Made by a program: the position numbers and the translations under genes. A stretch of 64,000 bases of DNA, from positions 186,001-250,000 of the forward strand of contig NZ_QBKU01000005.1 of the NCBI RefSeq assembly GCF_003054325.1, read 5' to 3'. Shown here one piece after another: positions 8,240 through 17,381 of this stretch (the first letter of the stretch is position 1; each line of letters begins with the position of its first letter). The DNA comes from Sulfitobacter mediterraneus. Its GTDB lineage: Bacteria; Pseudomonadota; Alphaproteobacteria; Rhodobacterales; Rhodobacteraceae. The notes beneath the pieces were generated by a model. It did no database searches, had not been told where the DNA came from, and worked only from the letters and a program-made list of their open reading frames with translations.

Positions 8240-9262
8240 TCAGCCCTTTTTCAGAACTTCCCGGCCCAGCAACTCAGCGATCTGAACGGCATTCAGCGCC
8301 GCGCCTTTGCGCAGGTTGTCGGACACGCACCACAGGTTCAGGCCATTGTCGATGGTGCTGTCCTGACGGATACGGCTGATGAAAGTGGCGAAATCGCCGA
8401 CACATTCAACCGGGCTGACGTAGCCGCCGTCTTCGCGTTTGTCGATCACCATGATGCCCGGCGCCTCGCGCAGGATATCGCGGGCTTCGTCCTCGTCGAG
8501 GTGATCTTCGAACTCGATGTTCACCGCTTCGGAGTGGCCAACAAAGACCGGCACGCGCACACAGGTTGCCGTGACCTTGATCTTGGGATCGACGATCTTT
8601 TTGGTCTCAGCCACCATCTTCCACTCTTCTTTGGTGGAGCCGTCTTCCATGAAAACGTCGATGTGCGGGATCACGTTGAACGCGATCTGCTTGGTGAACT
8701 TTTGCGGGGGCTTGTCGTCCGTGGGGTTGTAGATCGATTTGGTCTGATCCCACAGCTCGTCAATGCCCTCTTTGCCCGCGCCGGACACCGATTGGTAGGT
8801 GCTGACGACAACGCGCTTGATCGTGGCGCGGTCATGCAAAGGCTTCAGCGCAACAACCATCTGCGCGGTTGAGCAGTTGGGGTTGGCGATGATGTTTTTC
8901 TTGGCATAGCCGTGAACGGCCTCGGGGTTCACCTCAGGCACGATCAGTGGAATGTCCGGATCGTAGCGATAGAGCGAGGAGTTGTCGATTACAACGCAGC
9001 CCGCCTTGGCGGCGCCGGGCGCGTATTTCTTGGTGGCTTCGGAGCCAACAGCAAACAGCGCCATGTCCCAGCCGGTGAAATCAAACGTATCAAGGTCTTT
9101 GCACTTAAGCGTCGTGTCTCCATAGCTGACTTCCGTGCCCAAAGACCGACGGCTGGCCAGTGCCACAACCTCGTCCGTAGGGAACTGGCGCTCGGCCAGA
9201 ATATTCAGCATTTCGCGGCCCACATTGCCTGTGGCGCCCACGACGGCGACGCGATAACCCAT
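8240..9262 (-). CDS. asd: Aspartate-semialdehyde dehydrogenase
   Basis: NADPH-dependent enzyme of 340 residues that reduces aspartyl phosphate to aspartate semialdehyde, the branch point to lysine/diaminopimelate, threonine and methionine. The Rossmann motif GATGNVG (9-15), the nucleophile Cys130 in NPNCST and the substrate region SVSGAGKEG are intact. The ribosome site GGAGAAA precedes the ATG. It is a single-gene unit with its own strong terminator and an AT-rich leader (TATATAT) as probable promoter element. Confidence 0.97.
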   Translation of the reverse strand: MGYRVAVVGATGNVGREMLNILAERQFPTDEVVALASRRSLGTEVSYGDTTLKCKDLDTFDFTGWDMALFAVGSEATKKYAPGAAKAGCVVIDNSSLYRYDPDIPLIVPEVNPEAVHGYAKKNIIANPNCSTAQMVVALKPLHDRATIKRVVVSTYQSVSGAGKEGIDELWDQTKSIYNPTDDKPPQKFTKQIAFNVIPHIDVFMEDGSTKEEWKMVAETKKIVDPKIKVTATCVRVPVFVGHSEAVNIEFEDHLDEDEARDILREAPGIMVIDKREDGGYVSPVECVGDFATFISRIRQDSTIDNGLNLWCVSDNLRKGAALNAVQIAELLGREVLKKG

Positions 9263-9360
9263 CTGATTTCTCCAATATATATAGTGATGGTCGCAGCCCT
9301 TTAGCCTGCCTGACGGACAAGTAAAAGGGGCTCAGCTGCGATGGCGGTGCCTTTGTGGCT

Positions 9361-10539
9361 TCAATCCGCGTTATCGCGGCTGAAAAGGTACACCAAAAGG
9401 CCAATCGCGAGGCTTCCGGCGAAAAGGACATAGACCGCAACATAGGGGCTGGCGGTGGTGGCCGCACCGGGCAAGGCGGCGCTATAGACCTTGCCGGAAA
9501 AGAACTGCGCGATGCCCACGCCGCCAATGCTGAAGAGGTTCAGCATGGTCACTCCGCGCCCGATCAGATGCGGCGGCAGAAAGCTCCGCCCATGGGCCAT
9601 GATCACAGGATAGGTCGCGCTGAAAAAGCCGATGATGCACAGCATGGTCACGGACAGAGCCAGAGATTGTGCAGGCTGGGCGATCAGAACCGCGCTTGCG
9701 GCAAGTGTGATCACGGTGCCCGCCACGATCATCCATTTACGGGACGGCAGCAGCCGATCTGCCGGACCATAGGCAAGCGCCCCCACAACCATGGCAATGC
9801 CCATCAGTAGGCTGGCCTGACCCACGGTGCTGGTGTTTGCGCCAAACACATCCGCCAGATACGGCCCGATCCAAAGCCCGCGCACCGCACCCGAGATCGC
9901 ATAGCTGACCCCCATGATCGGAAAGATGAACCACAGCGCCCGCAATTTGAACAGCTCGGCCAGTGATCCCTTGGATTCGCCTTCAACCTTTTGGGGATCG
10001 CGCACAAACATCAGAGCACCAAAGGCCACCAGCGCAGACACGGCTGCCAAAGCCCACAGCGCGTTGCGCCAGCCCAAAGTTTCGGCAGCCAGTGCCATTG
10101 GGTAGGAGGCAACCAGATTGCCCAGACTGCCAAGCCCCACCATCATCGAGGCGAGCACAGCAAACTGCGCGGGGGGATAATCGCGTGCAAAGATATAGTA
10201 CGAGGCCATCAGCACTGGCGAGCAGCCGATGCCGATCAGGGTCATGGCGATGCTGATATGCAAGGGCGTGGTCGCAAGTGCAAACAACGCCGCGCCGCCG
10301 CTGCCCCCGACTAGCAAAGCCCATGCCATCGTCCGCCGCGGTCCTATGCTGTCCAGCGCCGCACCGACGGGGATTTGCATGGCGGCAAAAGACAGGAACC
10401 AAAGCCCGGAGGCAAAGGCCAGATCATCAGGTGTCGCCCCGATGTCTTGTTCCAGAATGCTGGACAAGACCGCAAGAAACGCGCGGAAGAACTGGCTCAG
10501 GACATAGCCGAGACCCAGAAGGAATATCCCGGTGTTCAT
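9361..10539 (-). CDS. Major facilitator superfamily transporter
   Basis: Inner-membrane protein of 392 residues with about 12 hydrophobic segments. The loop 2-3 MFS motif is visible as GAALDSIGPRRTM. I chose the ATG at 10539 because it forms an ATGA overlap with the stop of the upstream aldolase and because MNTGIFLLGLGYVLSQF fits the usual first helix; an ATG six codons upstream is possible. Co-translation with an HpcH/HpaI aldolase suggests uptake of a hydroxy- or keto-acid that the aldolase cleaves, but the substrate is not readable. Confidence 0.88.
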   Translation of the reverse strand: MNTGIFLLGLGYVLSQFFRAFLAVLSSILEQDIGATPDDLAFASGLWFLSFAAMQIPVGAALDSIGPRRTMAWALLVGGSGGAALFALATTPLHISIAMTLIGIGCSPVLMASYYIFARDYPPAQFAVLASMMVGLGSLGNLVASYPMALAAETLGWRNALWALAAVSALVAFGALMFVRDPQKVEGESKGSLAELFKLRALWFIFPIMGVSYAISGAVRGLWIGPYLADVFGANTSTVGQASLLMGIAMVVGALAYGPADRLLPSRKWMIVAGTVITLAASAVLIAQPAQSLALSVTMLCIIGFFSATYPVIMAHGRSFLPPHLIGRGVTMLNLFSIGGVGIAQFFSGKVYSAALPGAATTASPYVAVYVLFAGSLAIGLLVYLFSRDNAD

Positions 10540-11312
10540 CCCTTCTGCGCTTTCCATTTTGCCGTGAGCGCTTGCGCACCATGGCTGAGGATCAGCACAT
10601 CCGCACCAACCGCCACAAAAAGCGCCCCTGCCTCGATGGCTTCGTTTGTCATTGGATCGTGGGTGGACAGGATCCCCGGCGCTTTGCCTGCTGCGCGAAT
10701 GCGGCGCAACGCATCCATGATCACGGCCTGCACATCGGGATGCAGGGAATTGCCCATATGGCCCATGTCCGCCGCCAGATCTGCCGGTCCGATAAACACA
10801 CCATCCACACCGTCAAACGCGAGGATTTCATCCAACGCGGCAATGCCCTTTTTGTTCTCGACCTGCACCAGCAAACAAATCTGTTCATCCGCCGTCTTGC
10901 CGTAGTCTTTGATCTGGGAAAACCGCGAGGCGCGGGTCAGCGCATAACCGACGCCCCTGTCGCCATGGGGCGGATAGCTCACATCGCGTACCAATTGCCG
11001 GGCCTGTTCGGCGCTCTCAACCATTGGCACGAGAACCGTTTGCGCCCCGGCGTCCAAAACCTGCTTGAGCATATAGGTCTCACCCACAGGCAGGCGCACC
11101 ACCGCATGGCTGTCAGAGGCTTCAAGCACCTGCAACTGCGCAAGGATAGACCGCAGATCGTTCGGCCCATGCTCCCCGTCGATCACCATCCAGTCAAACC
11201 CGGCGGTGCCCATCAGTTCTGCGGAAAACGTATCGCCAAGGCCAAGCCAGCAACCAAATTGAAGTTGCCCGTTTTGAAGGGCGCGTTTGAACGGGTTGGG
11301 TTGAACGGGCAT
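10536..11312 (-). CDS. HpcH/HpaI family aldolase
   Basis: Class II pyruvate-type aldolase of 258 residues with the HpcH/HpaI TIM-barrel signature: FDWMVIDGEHGPNDL, then VLVPMVESAEQAR and VQVENKKGI, whose Glu is a metal ligand in the family. It resembles 4-hydroxy-2-oxoheptanedioate and 2-keto-3-deoxy-rhamnonate aldolases, but exact substrate cannot be assigned. Of two in-frame ATGs I prefer 11312, because GAGGA lies seven bases upstream of it and only one base upstream of the other. The downstream MFS gene overlaps its stop. Confidence 0.87.
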   Translation of the reverse strand: MPVQPNPFKRALQNGQLQFGCWLGLGDTFSAELMGTAGFDWMVIDGEHGPNDLRSILAQLQVLEASDSHAVVRLPVGETYMLKQVLDAGAQTVLVPMVESAEQARQLVRDVSYPPHGDRGVGYALTRASRFSQIKDYGKTADEQICLLVQVENKKGIAALDEILAFDGVDGVFIGPADLAADMGHMGNSLHPDVQAVIMDALRRIRAAGKAPGILSTHDPMTNEAIEAGALFVAVGADVLILSHGAQALTAKWKAQKG

Positions 11313-11434
11313 GATCATTTCCTCGGCAAGGGTTGCTGCACCCTAGACAAGGTTGCTCGGGATTGACCAGAGGGAACAATGTACCAATTTTCCGGCCTTT
11401 GGCGGCGGGCTAGGGTAGGGCGACTTGCAGTCGC

Positions 11435-12139
11435 TCAGATCACTTTGATCACGTCTTTGTCGATGGCCAGCATATAGCCGCGCCGCGCGATGTTCTTGAC
11501 CAAAAGTTCTGACACCAGCTGATTGCCCAAGGTATCGCGCAGCCTTTTGATGCGGGTTGCGCCTGCCGCCTCATCACAATCCGCAGCACTGCGGCCAGAG
11601 ATGACCCCTTCGATTTCGGAACCGGACATGACCTCATCATCCATCCGCGCCTCGGCCAGCACAGAAAGAGTTTCCATTGCGGCCCCGGTCAGCTTGAACC
11701 CGAAGTTATTGAGATAGACAGTGTTCTCTTCGCGGCTGATCAGCAGGGAATTGACCTGAATACCGGCCCGTTCAATCTGTGCCATCCGCCGGTTGAACCC
11801 GATGAGCAGCACCAGAAACACCAGTGCGGCGATCAGCATGGCACTGGCAAACACCAGCAGCACAAAAATCACCACACGGTAGCTGTTCAGCGTGTCGGAA
11901 AACGCGGTGCCTGATTGCGCGAGAATCTCAAGCAGCTTGATCTCGGCACCGCTGGTCAGATCGTCATTCTCAACAAAGATCCGTTCGACCTGCGCGTTGA
12001 ACTGGTTCGCATCCGGCAAGGCCCAGAACAGCAACACTGCCCCAAGCAACAGCAGGGCAACAATCGCCGCAATGCCGCCGCCCACAAATCGGCCGCCAAA
12101 GCGGCGCATATCAGAAGCGGAGGTAGTTTGATCCGGCAC
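11435..12139 (-). CDS. Two-TM membrane protein with C-terminal winged-helix domain
   Basis: Protein of 234 residues from a GTG start preceded by AAAGGA and a six-base spacer. Two hydrophobic segments (about residues 20-43 and 88-113) flank a periplasmic loop of about 45 residues. The cytoplasmic C-terminus (about 145-234) ends in a segment resembling an OmpR/PhoB-type winged helix: ATRIKRLRDTLGNQLVSELL and then IARRGYMLAI, the RGxGYxL-type wing. This would be a membrane-tethered regulator with the reverse order of ToxR/CadC, where the DNA-binding domain is N-terminal. It overlaps the upstream secreted-protein gene by 29 bp. DNA binding is inference. Confidence 0.6.
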   Translation of the reverse strand: MPDQTTSASDMRRFGGRFVGGGIAAIVALLLLGAVLLFWALPDANQFNAQVERIFVENDDLTSGAEIKLLEILAQSGTAFSDTLNSYRVVIFVLLVFASAMLIAALVFLVLLIGFNRRMAQIERAGIQVNSLLISREENTVYLNNFGFKLTGAAMETLSVLAEARMDDEVMSGSEIEGVISGRSAADCDEAAGATRIKRLRDTLGNQLVSELLVKNIARRGYMLAIDKDVIKVI

Positions 12140-12401
12140 TGTCTTTCCTTTCCGCCAATCCATCGGGGCCAAAAACACCCAGAACATTCAGCAAGGTCCA
12201 ACCTTGCTGTGCCAATCGGGCGACCAATTCTGATGCGGCGGCACCGGAGGTGCAGGCACCGTTGATCTGCGCGACACCGTAATGCAGGCGCAGGGGGTTG
12301 TCCTGTTTGGCCTTGTAATCAGCATAGCAATCCGCGGCATGCGCGGGCTGGGCAAGGCCAATCGCAAAAGCGAGGGCAAAAGAGATAATGGCGTGTTTCA
12401 T
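12111..12401 (-). CDS. Small secreted protein
   Basis: Protein of 96 residues with a clear signal peptide (about 1-22, cleavage near AHA-ADC) and a 74-residue mature part with two Cys that could form a disulfide. I do not recognise a characterised family; LRLHYGVAQINGACT and QQGWTLLNVLGVFG look like a small folded domain of the type seen in Rhodobacterales hypothetical proteins. Its 3' end overlaps the start of the membrane winged-helix gene, so the two are co-translated and the secreted protein might be its ligand or sensor partner (inference). Confidence 0.7.
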   Translation of the reverse strand: MKHAIISFALAFAIGLAQPAHAADCYADYKAKQDNPLRLHYGVAQINGACTSGAAASELVARLAQQGWTLLNVLGVFGPDGLAERKDSAGSNYLRF

Positions 12402-12451
12402 GATACCTTCCTGCGCTTTTGCAGGGCGTTATTCAATATCCAAGGCCAGAT

Positions 12452-12505
12452 GGCCCCGTTGATATTCGATAACAGCCCACTGTTATTGCCTGTCTTAAAG
12501 GGGCC
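12452..12505. repeat. Nested inverted repeats in a divergent promoter region
   Basis: The inner palindrome is ATAACAG-CCCA-CTGTTAT (12469-12486). It sits within outer arms GGCCCC (12452-12457) and GGGGCC (12500-12505). The structure lies between the divergent starts of the small secreted protein (12401) and the basic secreted protein (12587). No T-run follows, so an operator or RNA structure is more likely than a terminator. Confidence 0.55.
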
Positions 12506-12586
12506 GGGCCACCTTTGAACCAGAGCATCCCTCCATCCCGCTCTTGCACGGGGTTCCCGCGCAGACCTGAAGAAAGGATCAGACCC

Positions 12587-13084
12587 ATGTACCGCAGATT
12601 TATCGCCACCGTCGCCGCTGCGTCGATTGCCATCACCGCCTTTGGGGCCATGCCCGCCCGCGCCGATAATGATGACGCCGCCCGCGCTTTGGCCGCCCTG
12701 TTGGGCATCGCGATTGTGGGCAAGATCATTCACGACAACAAAAAAGACAAAAGGGCGCATCACTATGAAAAGAAGCACGTGAAGAAAAACCACGTGCCCC
12801 ACTACAACCAGCCCAGCTACAAGCCGCCGCGTTATCAGCCAAAGCCGCGCCCGCTGCCGCGCCGGGTGGATCGCAAGCTGCTGCCGGGTAAATGTTTCCA
12901 CAGCTACCGCACAGGACGGGGCAAAGTGCGGATGTTTGGCCGCCGCTGCCTGAAGAACAACTATGACTTCGTGAACCGTCTGCCCCGCCAATGTCTCTAT
13001 GTGTTTGATACCCCGCGCGGCAATCGCCGCGGATATGAGGCCCGCTGTCTGCGGGATCGGGGCTACCGCTTGGCCCGCAGGTAA
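12587..13084 (+). CDS. Basic secreted protein with paired cysteines
   Basis: Protein of 165 residues with a signal peptide (about 1-26, ending near PARA). A hydrophobic Ala/Leu segment (AALLGIAIVGKII) is followed by a Lys/His/Pro-rich linker (about 60-95) and a C-terminal module with four Cys in two similar blocks: CFHSYRTGRGKVRMFGRRCL and CLYVFDTPRGNRRGYEARCL. The duplicated C-x(17)-C pattern suggests an internal repeat stabilised by disulfides. It is very basic, so binding to an anionic envelope polymer is conceivable (inference). AAAGGA precedes the ATG at 12587; an upstream in-frame extension was rejected. Confidence 0.75.
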   Translation: MYRRFIATVAAASIAITAFGAMPARADNDDAARALAALLGIAIVGKIIHDNKKDKRAHHYEKKHVKKNHVPHYNQPSYKPPRYQPKPRPLPRRVDRKLLPGKCFHSYRTGRGKVRMFGRRCLKNNYDFVNRLPRQCLYVFDTPRGNRRGYEARCLRDRGYRLARR

Positions 13085-13188
13085 CTGCGTGTCCGGACCG
13101 GTGGCGCGCCCCCGTGCCGCCGGTTGGAGGCGGGAGAGTGTTCGGGCAGTCTTCCGCCTTCAAAAACAGTAACGAGTAAACTGTTGCA

Positions 13189-13224
13189 GACAGCCCGGCC
13201 CTTGAGGTTCGGGCTGTCTTGCGG
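13189..13224 (+). terminator. Possible terminator upstream of rnhB
   Basis: Perfect 9-bp stem GACAGCCCG / CGGGCTGTC with a 12-base loop, followed by TTGCGGTTT. The poor T-run makes this a weak terminator. It could end the basic secreted-protein transcript or act as a leader structure for rnhB, which starts 18 bp downstream. Confidence 0.45.
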
Positions 13225-13236
13225 TTTGGGTGTGCC

Positions 13237-13851
13237 ATGATACCAGATTTTACATTTGAGCGTGCCGCACAGGCACAGGGATACAGCCGCATCGCCGGCG
13301 TTGATGAAGTGGGGCGCGGCCCGCTTGCCGGTCCAGTGACAGCAGCGGCGGTCGTGCTGGACCCTGAAAACATCCCCGAGGGACTTAACGATTCCAAAAA
13401 ACTGACAAAGAAAGCCCGCACCCGGCTTTATGACGAGATCATGCAGGTGGCAGATGTGTCGATTGCCCATGCCACGGTCGAAGAGATTGACGAACATAAC
13501 ATTCTGCGTGCCAGCCACCTCGCAATGCTCCGCGCCCTTGAAGGGCTCAAGACGCCAGCGGACTTTGCGCTCATTGATGGCAATATGATCCCCCGCGGTT
13601 TGGTCCTGCCTTCCCAAACAATTGTCAAAGGTGACAGCCTCTCACAGTCGATTTCGGCGGCTTCAATTATGGCAAAAATTTGTCGGGATTGTGTCATGTT
13701 GTCATTGGCGCAACAGCATCCCGGTTATGGATGGGAAACCAACATGGGATATGGCTCAAAAAAGCACATGAATGCGCTGCAAAAACTTGGTGCCACCCCA
13801 CACCATAGACGTTCGTTCAAACCGGTCCACAATATCTTGTATCAAGAATAA
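13237..13851 (+). CDS. rnhB: Ribonuclease HII
   Basis: Cytosolic nuclease of 204 residues that removes ribonucleotides from DNA and cleaves RNA-DNA hybrids. The catalytic set is present: Asp23 and Glu24 in GVDEVGRGPLAGPV, Asp114 in LIDGN, and Asp151 after MAKICR. GYGWETNMGYGSKKH matches the family C-terminal motif. I chose the ATG at 13237; a TTG lies six codons upstream. The ribosome site is weak. It is followed after 102 bp by ccrM in the same orientation. Confidence 0.95.
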   Translation: MIPDFTFERAAQAQGYSRIAGVDEVGRGPLAGPVTAAAVVLDPENIPEGLNDSKKLTKKARTRLYDEIMQVADVSIAHATVEEIDEHNILRASHLAMLRALEGLKTPADFALIDGNMIPRGLVLPSQTIVKGDSLSQSISAASIMAKICRDCVMLSLAQQHPGYGWETNMGYGSKKHMNALQKLGATPHHRRSFKPVHNILYQE

Positions 13852-13864
13852 AACTTAACTGATT

Positions 13865-15054
<1,190 letters not shown>

Positions 15055-15129
15055 ACACCCAAACATTCGAACACCGCCGGTGCCCGCGACCTTCTTGCCG
15101 AAGGATCGCCCTAAAGGGCACTCAACTTG

Positions 15130-15157
15130 GCCCCGCCTTTTGGCGGGGCTTTTTTTA
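15130..15157 (+). terminator. Strong terminator after ccrM
   Basis: Perfect 8-bp GC stem GCCCCGCC / GGCGGGGC with loop TTTT, followed by seven T. It lies about 75 bp after the ccrM stop and runs into the 3' end of the convergent GFA gene. Confidence 0.93.
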
Positions 15158-15541
15158 TTTGAGTGTGGATTGATCCACCACCGCCACCTCAGGCAACGCG
15201 TAATAGTCGCCTTTGTCATCCGGATACAGCTGCCGATCCATGGACAGACCGCTGTCCCCGTCAATGGATCCGGCCATAACCGAGATGTTGTCGCTGGTCT
15301 CTTCGGTCCAGAACATCTGGCTGCCGCAGGTGGCGCAAAACCCGCGCCGTGCGGTTTGTGACGATTGGAACCAGGTCAGGTGGTCCTGTCCGGTGATGGC
15401 GATGCTGGATTTGGTCGTTTGGGTTGCGGCGACGTAATGGCCCGAAGATTTTCGGCATTGCGTACAATGGCACCCGACAACCGGGCGTGGTGAGCCTGAT
15501 ATTTCGTATTTGACCAGACCGCAAAGACAACTTCCGCGCAT
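15155..15541 (-). CDS. GFA-fold zinc protein
   Basis: Protein of 128 residues in the GFA (glutathione-dependent formaldehyde-activating, formerly DUF636) family. The zinc-binding cysteines are present: CLCG near the N-terminus, CHCTQCRKSSGH in the middle, and FCATCGSQMFW. Most members of this family do not have a proven formaldehyde reaction. The ATG at 15541 has an excellent AGGAGGG five bases upstream, which rules out the ATG five codons earlier. It is a second copy of the fold in this window (see 60828-61220). Transcribed alone. Confidence 0.88.
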   Translation of the reverse strand: MRGSCLCGLVKYEISGSPRPVVGCHCTQCRKSSGHYVAATQTTKSSIAITGQDHLTWFQSSQTARRGFCATCGSQMFWTEETSDNISVMAGSIDGDSGLSMDRQLYPDDKGDYYALPEVAVVDQSTLK

Positions 15542-15652
15542 AGATCCCTCCTGCATTGTTACAGACAGGTTAGGACTGTTTGCACTGCTGTGCCGCGCAA
15601 ATACGAACCCAATCGGCGTCTGCGCGACTCGCGACGAGACCGATTGCGAGGC

Positions 15653-16090
15653 TTAATTGAGTGTCGGCTGTGCTCTGTTCCTTGATCTTGTGGTCATGAG
15701 CGACATCACGGCGTGGACGTAACGGCTGTCAAATTCGGTTTTTGACAGAACATAGGCCACGCCCGCCGACTGTGCTTTTTCCCACATGAACGGGGAGGGC
15801 CAGTCACTGACCAAAATGACCGGGATTTGCGCAAGCTTGGGGTCTTCGGCCAGTTCCAGTGCAAAATTTGCGCCGAGCCCGTCAGGCAGGTTATTGTCGA
15901 GCAAGATCAGTGTGATCGGTTTGCGGATCAATGCGGAGCGCGCTGACCTTAACGTTGCCGCCACTTCGACATGCATCTCATGATGCGACTTTCCAATGAT
16001 CCGGGTCAGGCGTTCCCGATCAAATTCACTGTCTTCAATGATCAGGCAGGTGCCTGACGGTTTGGACCTTGGTCGCATGTTGGCTTGCAT
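15653..16090 (-). CDS. Stand-alone response regulator receiver protein
   Basis: Single CheY-like receiver domain of 145 residues without an output domain. Phosphorylation residues are intact: acidic Glu19-Asp20, phospho-acceptor Asp65 in LLDNNLPDG, Ser95 and Lys117. No histidine kinase is adjacent, so the partner is unknown. The C-terminal tail (TTRSRNRAQPTLN) is short and basic. GGGGTG lies four bases before the ATG. It may act by protein-protein contact in a phosphorelay or in motility (inference). Confidence 0.85.
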   Translation of the reverse strand: MQANMRPRSKPSGTCLIIEDSEFDRERLTRIIGKSHHEMHVEVAATLRSARSALIRKPITLILLDNNLPDGLGANFALELAEDPKLAQIPVILVSDWPSPFMWEKAQSAGVAYVLSKTEFDSRYVHAVMSLMTTRSRNRAQPTLN

Positions 16091-16157
16091 GACACCCCCC
16101 GGTGACGGCTGATGTCACAGGCATGGCAGAAAAGTCTTAAGAAAGCGTTCGACCCCC

Positions 16158-17303
16158 TCAGCGGGGCATTGGCGTGCGGCGCTTGTTATAGTCGTGCCAA
16201 TCGGTGATTTCGGGGTAATACATCTCGCGCCAATTGCGCACGCGGGGGTTCATGATCCGCTTGAACAAAGGCGGCACCATCGCGGCCATGGTCATCACCG
16301 GATAGCCATAGGGCAGTTGCGGCGCTTGATCGGTGCCGTAGGTCTGCAACACCGGAAACCGGCGGTCGGGTTTGTAGTGATGATCCGAATGCCGTTGCAA
16401 ATTGATCAACAGCCAGTTTGACGCCCGGTGCGCCGCATTCCACGAATGGCGCGGCTGGACATGTTCGTATTTGCCATCCCCCAGATGTTTGCGCGTCAGC
16501 CCGTAGTGTTCAATGTAATTGACCAGTTCAAGCTGCCAGATCGCCACGCCCGCCTGAACCAGAAACAAAAGCAGACCGGTCATGCCGCCAAGGATCAGCG
16601 CCAGCAACAGAAACCCAGATTGCAACGCCCAATAGCGAAAGAACGGATTGCGCCGGTCGGTCCATGGCAGGTCTTTGCGGGCCAGCATCTGTGCCTCGGC
16701 CCGAAAGGCGGAGACCAGCGATTGCCGCAAAACACGTGGATAAAACCGGTGAAACCCTTCGTTGTACCGCGCTGTCACCGGATCGCGTGGGGTCGCGACA
16801 TAGCGGTGATGCACCAAAAGATGTTCAGACCGGAAATGCGAATAAAGCACCATCGCCAGCAGGATATCGGCCCACCAACGTTCCAGATTGTTTTTCTGAT
16901 GCATCAATTCGTGACTGTAGTTGATCCCGATGGTGCCAGTCACGACGCCAACGCCCATAAACAGGAACACGCGTTCCGCTGTACCCAGATGTTCGGCATA
17001 GGGCACATATAGGATCAGCCCAAACACAGTCAGGGCCTGCGCAGGCACCCAGATCAATGTGACCAGCCGATACCAGAACATATCGTCCTCAGAGGCCTCA
17101 AGATCAGCATTGTCGAGGTTCAGGCCTAGCACCGCATCCAGCAACGAAAACAGGAACCACGTCACAATCGGCAAAAGCGCAATCGACCAGCCACCCACAA
17201 AAGCGCAGATCCAGGTCAGCGGGATCAGCCCGAGCGATAGCCAAAAGGGCAGGGCACGGGAAATCCGGGCCAGATCTTGCGGTGCGATTGCGGTGTTTGG
17301 CAT
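16158..17303 (-). CDS. alkB: Alkane 1-monooxygenase
   Basis: Integral-membrane non-heme diiron enzyme of 381 residues that hydroxylates medium-chain n-alkanes at the terminal carbon. The histidine boxes are complete: HELMH, EHLLVHH and LQRHSDHHYKPDRRFP, plus the NYIEHYGL signature. About six hydrophobic segments surround them. I chose the ATG at 17303, five bases after AGGAG. No rubredoxin gene is adjacent, so electron supply must be encoded elsewhere. A nested palindrome lies in the 78-bp gap to the upstream mutY gene. Confidence 0.94.
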   Translation of the reverse strand: MPNTAIAPQDLARISRALPFWLSLGLIPLTWICAFVGGWSIALLPIVTWFLFSLLDAVLGLNLDNADLEASEDDMFWYRLVTLIWVPAQALTVFGLILYVPYAEHLGTAERVFLFMGVGVVTGTIGINYSHELMHQKNNLERWWADILLAMVLYSHFRSEHLLVHHRYVATPRDPVTARYNEGFHRFYPRVLRQSLVSAFRAEAQMLARKDLPWTDRRNPFFRYWALQSGFLLLALILGGMTGLLLFLVQAGVAIWQLELVNYIEHYGLTRKHLGDGKYEHVQPRHSWNAAHRASNWLLINLQRHSDHHYKPDRRFPVLQTYGTDQAPQLPYGYPVMTMAAMVPPLFKRIMNPRVRNWREMYYPEITDWHDYNKRRTPMPR

Positions 17304-17327
17304 CAAGGCTCCTGCCGGCTTAGTGGC

Positions 17328-17371
17328 GTGTTTGAGGTTGATATACCGTAAACGGTGATCCTCTCAAACAC
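17328..17371. promoter_or_regulatory. Nested inverted repeat upstream of alkB
   Basis: Perfect 9-bp arms GTGTTTGAG (17328-17336) and CTCAAACAC (17363-17371) enclose a second hairpin, ACCG-TAAA-CGGT (17345-17356). It lies 25 bp before the alkB start and just after the mutY stop on the minus strand. There is no T-run on the minus strand, so an operator for alkB or an mRNA structure is more likely than a terminator. Confidence 0.5.
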
Positions 17372-17381
17372 TGACGCCGCG

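Noticed and set aside
7290..8285. 331-residue plus-strand frame opposite the DUF4139 gene
   Set aside because: The minus-strand gene has a signal peptide, ribosome site and family domains. This frame also runs through the asd terminator.
13097..13124. Hairpin ACCGGTGGC / GCCGCCGGT after the basic secreted-protein gene
   Set aside because: A 9-bp stem with one G-T pair, but no T-run follows and the region is very GC-rich, so terminator function cannot be supported.
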